From assembly GCF_001075875.1 (NCBI RefSeq), contig NZ_JUOS01000029.1:1-50820 (forward strand): DNA of 50,820 bases, in the 5' to 3' direction. Positions 43,460 through 50,820 of the stretch are shown piece by piece. The stretch is from Streptococcus oralis (GTDB lineage Bacteria; Bacillota; Bacilli; Lactobacillales; Streptococcaceae). The position numbers and the translations under genes were made by a program. Below the pieces are notes generated by a model that saw only the letters and a list, made by a program, of their open reading frames with translations, was not told where the DNA came from and ran no database searches. Within the stretch, counting starts at the first letter, position 1, and every line of letters begins with the position of its first letter.

Positions 43460-45633
43460 GGTTTCTTACCGACTTTCTTAATGGTGGCGGTTTTGATTGG
43501 TGGTCTACTTCTTGTATTTTGTAGTGGTACTCTTTGAACAGTAGACGGACGTTCTTTTGTGATTGGACGTTGTGAAGTTCTATCTGCTGTAGTGGTTGAA
43601 GTTGCTGGCTTTTGAACGGTTTTTTCTTGAACGGTATTGCCTTGGCGTTCCACTTTTGGACTTGAAAAATCGGACTTAACTGCTGGACGCTCTTGTTTGG
43701 CTTGTTGAGATTCCTTATATGAAGTCTGAATATTAGACTGTTTTGAGGTCTGTTCATCATGATATTGTTCTTGTCTTGTAGTCGGTCTTTCATGAACAGA
43801 AGAAGCAGGCTGTTTTTTCTGTTTGACCTGTTCCATTTCAGAGCGACGCTTCGCAATGGTTTTTCGCCTTTGTTCCTGCTGTTCCTTGCGTCCACTGGCT
43901 CTGTCCGCTTTGGTTTGAGAAATACTACTGGTTAAATCACGGACATTCTCTTTTACTTTGGATTTTCCTTGATATACTGCATATCTTGCATTGGTCGGCA
44001 AATCTTTAACCTGTTCTTTCAAACCACTAGCAGTGTCTACCATTCTGTCTTTGGTATCAGCTACTGTACCGATGGTTTGACCGATACGTTTTCCAAGTGT
44101 TGATTTTTCCTTTCCGTCTGGTCGGGAGTGATCTGCTTGTGTCCTTGCAGAACTCCCCGAACCCGACTGTCCTTTTTTACCTGTAACAATGGCAGACCCA
44201 GCCCCTAGAGTAGTCATGGAACGTCCAAGTTTCCGCTGTAGACGGTGCATGTGAGCGTGCATAAGCATACGAGGTTTTCTCATCACACGACTTCCCACAC
44301 TTTGAGAATCGTTACTCTGTAGAGAAAACATACTCATTAAATCGCCCAGCTTGAAGTAGATTCCTGCAAAGGTCACAATCTGTAGAAAAGCAATCAAAAA
44401 GAACGGATAACCAGCCGATAAGGTATAGAGCATGGTTGAAATACTAAATGCTGTCGTAATAATCAATGTGATTCCAGCTCGTGTCAAAATGGTATTAAAG
44501 AGCTTTGTTATGGCTCGTTTTGACATACCATCAAATGATGGAATCATGCTTAAAATAAAGCTCACAGGCAGAAACATAGCATAGATGATAAAAAGTACCT
44601 GCGAGAAAATCATGATTCCTGTTAATAGGAATACAAATATGGAAATCCCAATATTGAAGACAAATAGGAAGAAGACTGTACCTAAACGGTTAATGGTCTT
44701 TGTAATGGTTAGATTGGTATTGCTTCTGTCTTCAATTTCTTCCGCAACAATTTTTTCTCTGTCTTCGCCATTGTTGGAATCTGGGCTGGTGGAGAGCAGG
44801 CTTTCCACACGGTCAATACCGATACTTTCAATGTCTGAACTGTTGTATTGAAGCAGTAGCCACGGTTGCTGAACCTGTATGGAAAACAGGCTATCTCTGA
44901 TTAAGTCCACGCTGTCCTTGCCTTGACTATCGGAATGGGGCATGACAATCTTCGTGCCAAGTGATAAACTGGCATTACTGATGTCTGATGAAAAGTCATT
45001 GATTTTTTTAATGTAGTCGGGAGCGTAGGCAATAAAGGAAGCCGATAGGATAAACACCAGCACAAAATTCATAATGGCATGAATTGCCTTTGTGGTTTCT
45101 CTCTTTATCAGTCCCGTATAGGCAACATAAACCCCAAGAACCAAAATCAAGAGTAAGAGGAATCCAACATAGAAACCCTCTGTTGAAAATCCGTTTGCAC
45201 TCACACCAGCTAAGGTCTGCATATTCTTACCAATGGAATCTGCTGTAGCGGAAATGAAGTCTAAGGAATAGGCTTCCTGTACTAAGTAACCTGTCGCATT
45301 GGAAACATACAAACTGATTGTCCAAATAAAATTGGTAATGGCATATAGTCCATACATGACCTGTTTTCCAATCCCGTCCGACCAGTTCCACGGAAGCCAG
45401 CCCCAGCTATTATCCACATAAAAATCCAGTTGATAGTTTTCAAGTGGGTATCGGCTGTATTCATTTGCCACATTGACCGTATCATCTACCAAGCCCGCAG
45501 CTTGAACCACCGTTCCCAGCATGGCTAAAAGAAAAATGGCAATCACAAGTGTGAAAGCCACTGTCATTGCCACTTTACCTAGACGTTTCAGCGTCCAGTT
45601 TGATTTTATTCTGTTTACTATTGATGGTTTCAC
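43456..45633 (-). CDS. orf15: Tn916 Orf15, VirB6-like (TcpH/ConG) membrane protein
   Basis: 725 residues from a GTG start behind AGAGGTG. About eight transmembrane helices in residues 1-440, then a long hydrophilic, Gln-, Lys- and Arg-rich tail (about 470-725) of low complexity. This matches the CD3337/EF1877 family; it probably forms the membrane pore of the mating channel and binds Orf16. It begins 3 bp after the orf16 stop. Confidence 0.9.
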   Translation of the reverse strand: MKPSIVNRIKSNWTLKRLGKVAMTVAFTLVIAIFLLAMLGTVVQAAGLVDDTVNVANEYSRYPLENYQLDFYVDNSWGWLPWNWSDGIGKQVMYGLYAITNFIWTISLYVSNATGYLVQEAYSLDFISATADSIGKNMQTLAGVSANGFSTEGFYVGFLLLLILVLGVYVAYTGLIKRETTKAIHAIMNFVLVFILSASFIAYAPDYIKKINDFSSDISNASLSLGTKIVMPHSDSQGKDSVDLIRDSLFSIQVQQPWLLLQYNSSDIESIGIDRVESLLSTSPDSNNGEDREKIVAEEIEDRSNTNLTITKTINRLGTVFFLFVFNIGISIFVFLLTGIMIFSQVLFIIYAMFLPVSFILSMIPSFDGMSKRAITKLFNTILTRAGITLIITTAFSISTMLYTLSAGYPFFLIAFLQIVTFAGIYFKLGDLMSMFSLQSNDSQSVGSRVMRKPRMLMHAHMHRLQRKLGRSMTTLGAGSAIVTGKKGQSGSGSSARTQADHSRPDGKEKSTLGKRIGQTIGTVADTKDRMVDTASGLKEQVKDLPTNARYAVYQGKSKVKENVRDLTSSISQTKADRASGRKEQQEQRRKTIAKRRSEMEQVKQKKQPASSVHERPTTRQEQYHDEQTSKQSNIQTSYKESQQAKQERPAVKSDFSSPKVERQGNTVQEKTVQKPATSTTTADRTSQRPITKERPSTVQRVPLQNTRSRPPIKTATIKKVGKKP

Positions 45634-45635
45634 AT

Positions 45636-48083
45636 TTACACCTCTTTTCGCACAGGTGGTCTGGTATCAAAGGCATGGAGCAGTTCTTCAAATACAGGGT
45701 GGAACTGTATCACACCGACACGACCATATAAATCACTGATAAGGCATTGCCCGTTTTCCAAATCACGCAATCGCTTCTGATTGTTTTCGTCCTCTGGGTC
45801 TACACCAAAAAAGGCTAAGGTCTTTTTAATCTCGTTAAGGTCAGTGGAACGAAATGCAAATTTTAAGCCGAGGTTATTTTTCAGTTTTTCATCTAAGAGG
45901 TCGTCTGTATTTTGGGTCACGAAATATACCCCAGCGTTCATAGCACGACCAGCCCGAACCAGCTTCATAGATAGTGTTTTTCCTTGTGCTACCTGTAAAA
46001 AGCTCCATGCTTCGTCTAAATCTACAATCTTGAAAATGCTTCGGTCTGTATGGATAAAGTCTAAAGCAAAGGTACTAATGACAATCAGCATAGCAACGGA
46101 TAAAAGCTCCATAGTGGTATATTCCTCAAAGGAAGTTTCCTTGTCGGGAAGTACCAAGTCCGCAACCTGTATAATGTTCAGTTGTTTTTCTAAGCTGATA
46201 GACTGCTCCACATAACCATTACTGAATAATAAATGTGCAAAGTCATAGTCTGTAAAACTTTCGATATGGTCGGCTATACTGGTACTTAGTGGCGTATTCT
46301 CAACCCGTAATTCCTCAATCACTTTCATCAACCCTCGTACTTCACTATTGGTTACTGCACGAATGGCTTTTCTAAGGATTGGGAAGCGTTCCCCATCACG
46401 AGAGGAAATCCCCGTAAGGAATGTCAGAATATCAATAGCCAGTGATTCAGAATCTTTGGGATTTTTCATAATCACATAAGGGTCAAGTAAGCCTTTGTTT
46501 TTCTCATCAGAAGTCAGAGTGACGATATTGATTTCATGGGAAATCTCTGGCAAGGTTTCTTTCCATCTGCCACGTTCTGCTTTTGGGTCTACAATCACTG
46601 CTTGTGCCCCATAAAGCACCGCATAATAGACGATAAGGTTATTCGCAAAGGATTTACCACCACCCAGCGAACCAACAAAAGCCGACGCTAACGCATTGGT
46701 TACTGAACCCTTAACCCCTTGACTGGCAAGAGCAGGTTTCAGATAGACATTGCGTCCAGTATCTAAGCTGTAGCCAACATAAATTCCCTCATTTTCCCCC
46801 AGCATTTGAGTAGCACCAAAACCTAAACCAGCGAGGAAATCAGAGGTCACGTATTGAATATAATCATTCATATAACGCTTGCTGGCAGGTAAAAATTCTT
46901 CATGTAAGCCGAGCATATCCCCAAATGGTCGTACCAGTTTTACGCTTAAATCGTCATAAAAATCTTTCACTTCATTACAACGACGTTTGAGTTCGTCAAG
47001 ATCATTTGCTGATACCCTTACCACATAAGACAGCTTGTACATAGATTCCTTGCTTTGGTCTAAATTGGTTTCCAGCTCATTCACACTTTCCAGAGCTTCC
47101 GCCACATTGGAGCTGGTTTCATTATCACTTTGCCAAGCGTGGTTATCCAAGTCTTTCAGTTCTTTCTTTTTATTGCGGACAGTAGATAGGGCTTTACGAT
47201 TCGCTACAATTTCCACATTCATTGACGTATCAATCGGGAATGTAAATTGCTGTTGCTGGTAGTAGAAGATTTCAGAGGACGGGAAGTCCAGTTCTCCGAC
47301 AATGCTGTTAATGGTAAAGTAAGCTACATAGACGGTTTCATCTTCCTGCTGGATTTTCAAATATCGCTGTTTTTCTTCCACCAAACAGCGAGTAGGCTTA
47401 ATCAAGTCATAGTATTTAATCAGCGTTTCATTATCCAGCTTTTTCTTTGATAGATGGTACTCATACTCTTCATAGGCAGTGCCTGTCTGTCCGTAAAGGT
47501 GTTCAATCAGATAGCCGAAGTCGTCCTTATCTAACCTGCGGATTTTGAAACGACGAGAGATTTTATTTTCTAAGAGCTTTTCCATCTTCTGAAAACGCAG
47601 GATTTCATCATTACTCATACTAACAAAATCGCCCATCAGCTTATGGTTCACATCATAGACAAAATCAGACAAAGCATTTTTTGCTTCAACGGTAAGACTT
47701 TTCATAGAAAACTCCTGATCGTTGAGAAGCAACTTAAAGCCGATAAAGAAACGGTAGTTCACTTGATTTTCGCCAATCATGGATATTAAAGCGTCTGTCT
47801 GTTGGTCGATTTTGTCATAGGCAACCGCTTTGAGCTTGCCAGTGACTTCATTTTTGGAACGCTCTTGTGCAGAACGTATGCTGGATTCTGTACTGATTTG
47901 TAAAGCATGAATTTTGCCATCACGATTTTGTGCGATAAGCTGTCTGAAAGAATCATGCACTTGTATTTTCTGTTCTGGACTTAGAAATGAGTAATTGTAA
48001 GGAACAAGCTCATAGTAAGCATAACATTCCCCGTCTTTATTCCAGACGAGATTGTTTTCAATGTATTTAATTGGATATGCCAT
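45636..48083 (-). CDS. orf16: Tn916 Orf16, VirB4-like (TcpF/ConE) ATPase
   Basis: 815 residues from MAYPIKYIENNLVW, chosen because AGGAGTG lies 7 nt upstream; a frame open to 48,134 overlaps orf17 more. The Walker A loop is GSLGGGKSFANN and the Walker B is FKIVDLDEAWSF. It powers DNA or protein transport by the mating channel. It overlaps orf17 by 17 bp. Confidence 0.94.
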   Translation of the reverse strand: MAYPIKYIENNLVWNKDGECYAYYELVPYNYSFLSPEQKIQVHDSFRQLIAQNRDGKIHALQISTESSIRSAQERSKNEVTGKLKAVAYDKIDQQTDALISMIGENQVNYRFFIGFKLLLNDQEFSMKSLTVEAKNALSDFVYDVNHKLMGDFVSMSNDEILRFQKMEKLLENKISRRFKIRRLDKDDFGYLIEHLYGQTGTAYEEYEYHLSKKKLDNETLIKYYDLIKPTRCLVEEKQRYLKIQQEDETVYVAYFTINSIVGELDFPSSEIFYYQQQQFTFPIDTSMNVEIVANRKALSTVRNKKKELKDLDNHAWQSDNETSSNVAEALESVNELETNLDQSKESMYKLSYVVRVSANDLDELKRRCNEVKDFYDDLSVKLVRPFGDMLGLHEEFLPASKRYMNDYIQYVTSDFLAGLGFGATQMLGENEGIYVGYSLDTGRNVYLKPALASQGVKGSVTNALASAFVGSLGGGKSFANNLIVYYAVLYGAQAVIVDPKAERGRWKETLPEISHEINIVTLTSDEKNKGLLDPYVIMKNPKDSESLAIDILTFLTGISSRDGERFPILRKAIRAVTNSEVRGLMKVIEELRVENTPLSTSIADHIESFTDYDFAHLLFSNGYVEQSISLEKQLNIIQVADLVLPDKETSFEEYTTMELLSVAMLIVISTFALDFIHTDRSIFKIVDLDEAWSFLQVAQGKTLSMKLVRAGRAMNAGVYFVTQNTDDLLDEKLKNNLGLKFAFRSTDLNEIKKTLAFFGVDPEDENNQKRLRDLENGQCLISDLYGRVGVIQFHPVFEELLHAFDTRPPVRKEV

Positions 48084-48459
48084 AAAATTCACTCCTAACT
48101 GCTGTAATGGCTTCTTGTGGCTGGTTTCTGCCAAGCGTTACTTTTTTTCCTGCATAGGTCAGCTTTGGTCGCAGTGCATAAGCAATGACAGACTTCAAAA
48201 ATCCATAAGGCTTTTTACCATCAAAAGTTTTTGTAGACATAAACCATGTGAAAGCCACAGGAATCCCAAAGTATTTGAGAAATGCTCCCTCTATCATGGA
48301 AAGAGGGGGCAAGTTGCCAAGTATCATCACTGCAAAGAGTGACACGACAAACCATGTCATTTGCGTAAAGGTTATGGGAAACGGAAGTCTAAAATCATTG
48401 ATAGAATACAGTACCTTTTCCACAGACCAGATACTGGTATAGCTTCGTATTTTCTTCAT
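48067..48459 (-). CDS. orf17: Tn916 Orf17, TcpE family membrane protein
   Basis: 130 residues from MKKIRSYTSIW, with AAAGGA 8 nt upstream. An alternative start at 48,573 (MGFLKSS) adds 38 residues including a hydrophobic stretch and overlaps ardA. Two membrane helices (about 30-45 and 55-75) and conserved FRLPFPI fit TcpE, needed to assemble the transfer complex. Confidence 0.82.
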   Translation of the reverse strand: MKKIRSYTSIWSVEKVLYSINDFRLPFPITFTQMTWFVVSLFAVMILGNLPPLSMIEGAFLKYFGIPVAFTWFMSTKTFDGKKPYGFLKSVIAYALRPKLTYAGKKVTLGRNQPQEAITAVRSEFYGISN

Positions 48460-48547
48460 GTAATCAATCCTTTCATAAAAAATAGGGGTAGCTGATTGAG
48501 CCACCCCGTAAAATAGAAAATCTGCCAGTAGTAATGTACCGACAGAT

Positions 48548-49045
48548 TTAATAGACGATTTCAAAAATCCCATGATTGGTTGAGATAAACGTTCCTGAAA
48601 GGTCTAAATCCCGACCATAGGCTTGATAATCAATATAGTTTTGAAGACTAGCTGGTACTTCGCCTAAAGCACCCGTTTCTTCAATGTAGTAGCGTGCCAC
48701 GTCATACATATCATCACAATCGGAATGAATGATAATATCCTCTTGATGTTCGCTTAGTTCTTCAATGCTTGAAAAATGAGTGAGCAGAGCAGATAGCTCC
48801 GATTGTAATTCTTCGGGTAATTCCGATACCATTTCCCATAGTCGATTGAGTTCGCCAATGGAAGTGTATTCGTCAACCGTAAAGGGTAACTCGTAGTCAT
48901 GAATGGCGTATTCCTCATATTCATCATTCAAGCCGATTTTCTCTTTGACTTCCTCAAAGTCAATGGGAAAGGTAAACCACGCACCGACCAATTCGCCCTC
49001 ATTGTATTTGCCTAAATTCGCAATATAGACTTGCATATCGTCCAT
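48548..49045 (-). CDS. ardA: Antirestriction protein ArdA (Tn916 Orf18)
   Basis: 165 residues, very acidic, with YDLSGTF-like repeat units (DDMQVYIANLGKYNEGELVGAWF at the N-terminus). ArdA imitates bent B-DNA and blocks type I restriction enzymes, protecting the element on entry to a new host. Complete. Confidence 0.94.
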   Translation of the reverse strand: MDDMQVYIANLGKYNEGELVGAWFTFPIDFEEVKEKIGLNDEYEEYAIHDYELPFTVDEYTSIGELNRLWEMVSELPEELQSELSALLTHFSSIEELSEHQEDIIIHSDCDDMYDVARYYIEETGALGEVPASLQNYIDYQAYGRDLDLSGTFISTNHGIFEIVY

Positions 49046-49161
49046 ATATTCACGTCCTTTCTTTGTAGAGATTCAAAAATCCCTACCGCACTTCGTTTGG
49101 TGTACCATTCCTTTGCGGAACATAAGAAAACCACTTATATTCCACAAAAGAACGGTTTTAT

Positions 49162-49383
49162 TTAAGCACCAATAATGCGATTGAATAGCTCTAGTAAAAT
49201 GTCTTTTACTCCAGCAGCGTTGAAGACTAAGCCAACCGCAATAATCGCAATAATTAAAAAGCCAATCAGTTTGCTAAACTCACGCTTGAAGCCAAGATAC
49301 AAGCCAATCACAACGATTGCTAAAAGCACCAGTGATTGAGCGTTTGATAGAAACCAGTTATAAAGGTTTTGTCCAAAATTCAT
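49162..49383 (-). CDS. orf19: Tn916 Orf19, small TcpD-like membrane protein
   Basis: 73 residues with two hydrophobic helices (about 14-31 and 37-55) and a C-terminal amphipathic stretch. Size and place fit TcpD-type subunits of Gram-positive mating channels. The interval 49,046-49,161 holds a hairpin and no gene. Confidence 0.82.
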   Translation of the reverse strand: MNFGQNLYNWFLSNAQSLVLLAIVVIGLYLGFKREFSKLIGFLIIAIIAVGLVFNAAGVKDILLELFNRIIGA

Positions 49384-49425
49384 AAAAATGTTCTCCTCTC
49401 TATATTCAATGAATTTGTATTTGAG

Positions 49426-50631
49426 TTATTTTTTTGTTGTTATCACGTCCTGTTCTTTTACTGACTGTTGCTTCAAAATCTGCTTGTGTCGGTCTGTCAG
49501 TTTCGCATGGTCGAGAATGTCTTTTACAACCTGCGTCTGGTTGATTTCATCAAGTTTAATCGCAACCTTTAAGGTCGGGGCAACTTGATGAGATAGCCAG
49601 TTCAGCGTCCTTTGGAAGGAGTAAGGCTCTGGTTTTGTGGTTAGTTTTAATCGTTCACGATTGTTCCCAATAAACCAAGCCCATTCTTCATTCAGTTTCC
49701 AATCAGAACGAGGTTTGGAATCGTCTTTATCTACAAAACGGATATACCGATTGATAATTTTAAAGGCGGTATGCTCTGGATTGTCATAGACGAGTAAATC
49801 ACGGACTGCATAATAGGCACGCTCATTTTTCAATCGAATCTCAAAACGGTTTTTTACTTCTGCGTCTTCAATGGGAATATCATTTTTCTTGTACTGCTCG
49901 TAGTCCTTTTCATAGATACAGAAATAAACTTCACTTTGTAATGAACCGATATAGAGGGTGTTTCCCATACATTCCTTTTCCTCTTTGCGTACCAGTTCGC
50001 CACTGCGATAGCTTTTAAAACTGCGGAAGACGGAGATACATTCTTCCTGTTGGCACTTTTCAGTGAGTACAGGGATATTCAAAATCCCTGTCTTATCGTT
50101 AATGGCAAGGTCAAGGCGTTTCATCACACCGCCAGCCACCAAAACGTCCATAAAGAACTCATACCAGCTTCTTTGTTGTGCCAGAAGATAGCTTTCAAAT
50201 TGTCTGCACCCACGACCTTTCAATTCCACCAGAACTCCTTTGTCCAGTTCATGGGAGCAAAGGACGAATATGTCGCCTAAAGCATAATGCTCTGAATAAG
50301 AATAGAAACCATAGTCCTCATGAAGAAAATAGGACAGTTTCAGTTGTAAGATGTTTTCGACCACCTGCTGTACGTCTGTTGTCGGAAAGCGAATCCTTAC
50401 ATAATCAAACAGCATTTCAAGGGGAGCGTCGGGATTGAAGCGTTCCAGAGCTTCCCAAAGGGACTGCTGTAAATCCTCTGATGGCTTGACTTTTCCTGTT
50501 TCAATATCGCTTAGATACTGCCTTGTAATACCAGTCGCAACAGCTAAACGGTTTTGAGATAGTCCATAAGCCAAGCGTTTTTCTTTTAAATGCTGTAACC
50601 AAGTTTGTTCATTCAGTAAAAATCCCTCCAA
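49426..50631 (-). CDS. orf20: Tn916 Orf20, MobT-type relaxase (Rep_trans)
   Basis: 401 residues. An N-terminal Xre helix-turn-helix (about 10-65, LSQNRLAVATGITRQYLSDIETG) fused to a replication-initiator-like catalytic domain (RLDLAINDKTG, RFEIRLKNERA). It nicks oriT, directly upstream, and is covalently bound to the transferred strand. Int has been reported to help position it. Complete. Confidence 0.93.
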   Translation of the reverse strand: MEGFLLNEQTWLQHLKEKRLAYGLSQNRLAVATGITRQYLSDIETGKVKPSEDLQQSLWEALERFNPDAPLEMLFDYVRIRFPTTDVQQVVENILQLKLSYFLHEDYGFYSYSEHYALGDIFVLCSHELDKGVLVELKGRGCRQFESYLLAQQRSWYEFFMDVLVAGGVMKRLDLAINDKTGILNIPVLTEKCQQEECISVFRSFKSYRSGELVRKEEKECMGNTLYIGSLQSEVYFCIYEKDYEQYKKNDIPIEDAEVKNRFEIRLKNERAYYAVRDLLVYDNPEHTAFKIINRYIRFVDKDDSKPRSDWKLNEEWAWFIGNNRERLKLTTKPEPYSFQRTLNWLSHQVAPTLKVAIKLDEINQTQVVKDILDHAKLTDRHKQILKQQSVKEQDVITTKK

Positions 50632-50639
50632 TCAAAAAG

Positions 50640-50775
50640 GCGTATGTCAACTTTTAAAGCCCATTTGACATACGCTGAAATTTTGTAAATCCCTTGTAAC
50701 CAAAGGATTTTCTAATGTTTTTTTGACTGTTTCCTGTCGATTTGTACCCCCCTGTTAGATATAGTGGGAAAATCT
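50640..50775. promoter_or_regulatory. oriT region of the Tn916-family element
   Basis: An 11-bp perfect inverted repeat (GCGTATGTCAA at 50,640-50,650 and TTGACATACGC at 50,665-50,675), followed at 50,744-50,755 by GTACCCCCCTG, which resembles the nick region of MobT-type origins. The region between orf20 and orf21 is where Tn916 oriT lies. Confidence 0.8.
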
Positions 50776-50806
50776 TAAAAAAAGCCCTTTAAAATAAGGC
50801 TTTTTA
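50776..50806. terminator. Hairpin terminator beyond oriT
   Basis: AAAAAGCC and GGCTTTTT form a stem around CTTTAAAATAA, with A- and T-rich flanks, so it may work in both directions. The window ends 14 bases later. Confidence 0.7.
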
Positions 50807-50820
50807 GATACTTATTTATT

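Noticed and set aside
43368-43895. 175-codon frame in the tail of orf15
   Set aside because: It is a shifted frame within the low-complexity 3' part of orf15 on the same strand and lacks a ribosome site.

Overview
The window is chromosomal DNA of a mitis-group Streptococcus (S. pneumoniae, S. mitis, S. oralis or a close relative). Positions 1 to about 29,960 carry streptococcal core genes, most of them on the minus strand, and a BOX repeat typical of this group. The gene order epuA-murA-DUF1146, sepM-coaD-rsmD, asnA, BI-1, rRNA methylase / acyP-yidC2, pflA, lysA, purR, cbf-rmuC-thiN-rpe-rsgA-rsmA, rnmV-tatD, kimA, AliB-like lipoprotein, rpmH, alaA, gltX, pgi resembles what I remember of the pneumococcal chromosome. 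I cannot name the species from sequence alone.

Core region (1-29,956). It covers peptidoglycan precursor synthesis (murA), CoA synthesis, rRNA and ribosome maturation (rsmD, a SpoU methylase, rsgA, rsmA, RNase M5, L34), RNA decay (YhaM/Cbf), peptide and potassium import, and central metabolism (pflA, rpe, gltX, pgi). Only acyP, yidC2 and kimA are on the plus strand. Two places look accessory or under-described. One is a three-gene block between rnmV and rsmA, flanked on its rsmA side by a 43-bp duplication of the rsmA start. The other is an isolated transcription unit of about 310 nt between alaA and gltX, with its own promoter, terminator and end-to-end closing stem, which also holds a 59-codon frame.

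Mobile region (about 29,960-50,820, running off the window). This is a Tn916-family integrative and conjugative element inserted immediately upstream of the pgi promoter. From the pgi side it reads int, xis, orf8, orf7, orf9, orf6 (KTR), tet(M) with its attenuator leader, then conjugation genes orf13 to orf20 and the oriT region. orf9 is split by a complete 5,266-bp Tn917 (tnpA, tnpR, inducible erm(B)) with a perfect 5-bp target duplication (TACCT). That structure matches the element known as Tn3872. It predicts resistance to tetracycline/minocycline (ribosome protection) and to macrolide-lincosamide-streptogramin B drugs (23S rRNA methylation).

How the parts work together. In Tn916 the accepted model is that tetracycline relieves attenuation before tet(M), and read-through transcription reaches orf7/orf8 and then xis/int. 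Here Tn917 sits between tet(M) and orf7, removes the C-terminus of Orf9, and points erm(B), tnpR and tnpA in the same direction as orf7. Control of excision may therefore have shifted from tetracycline towards macrolides; this is inference. The outward-reading int end also abuts the pgi promoter.

The novelty candidates are the orphan structured transcript (about 26,459-26,807), the EF-Tu-domain/SseB-like three-gene block (16,331-19,140), the rewired Tn916/Tn917 circuit, and a recurring promoter layout that predicts leaderless mRNAs for three core genes.
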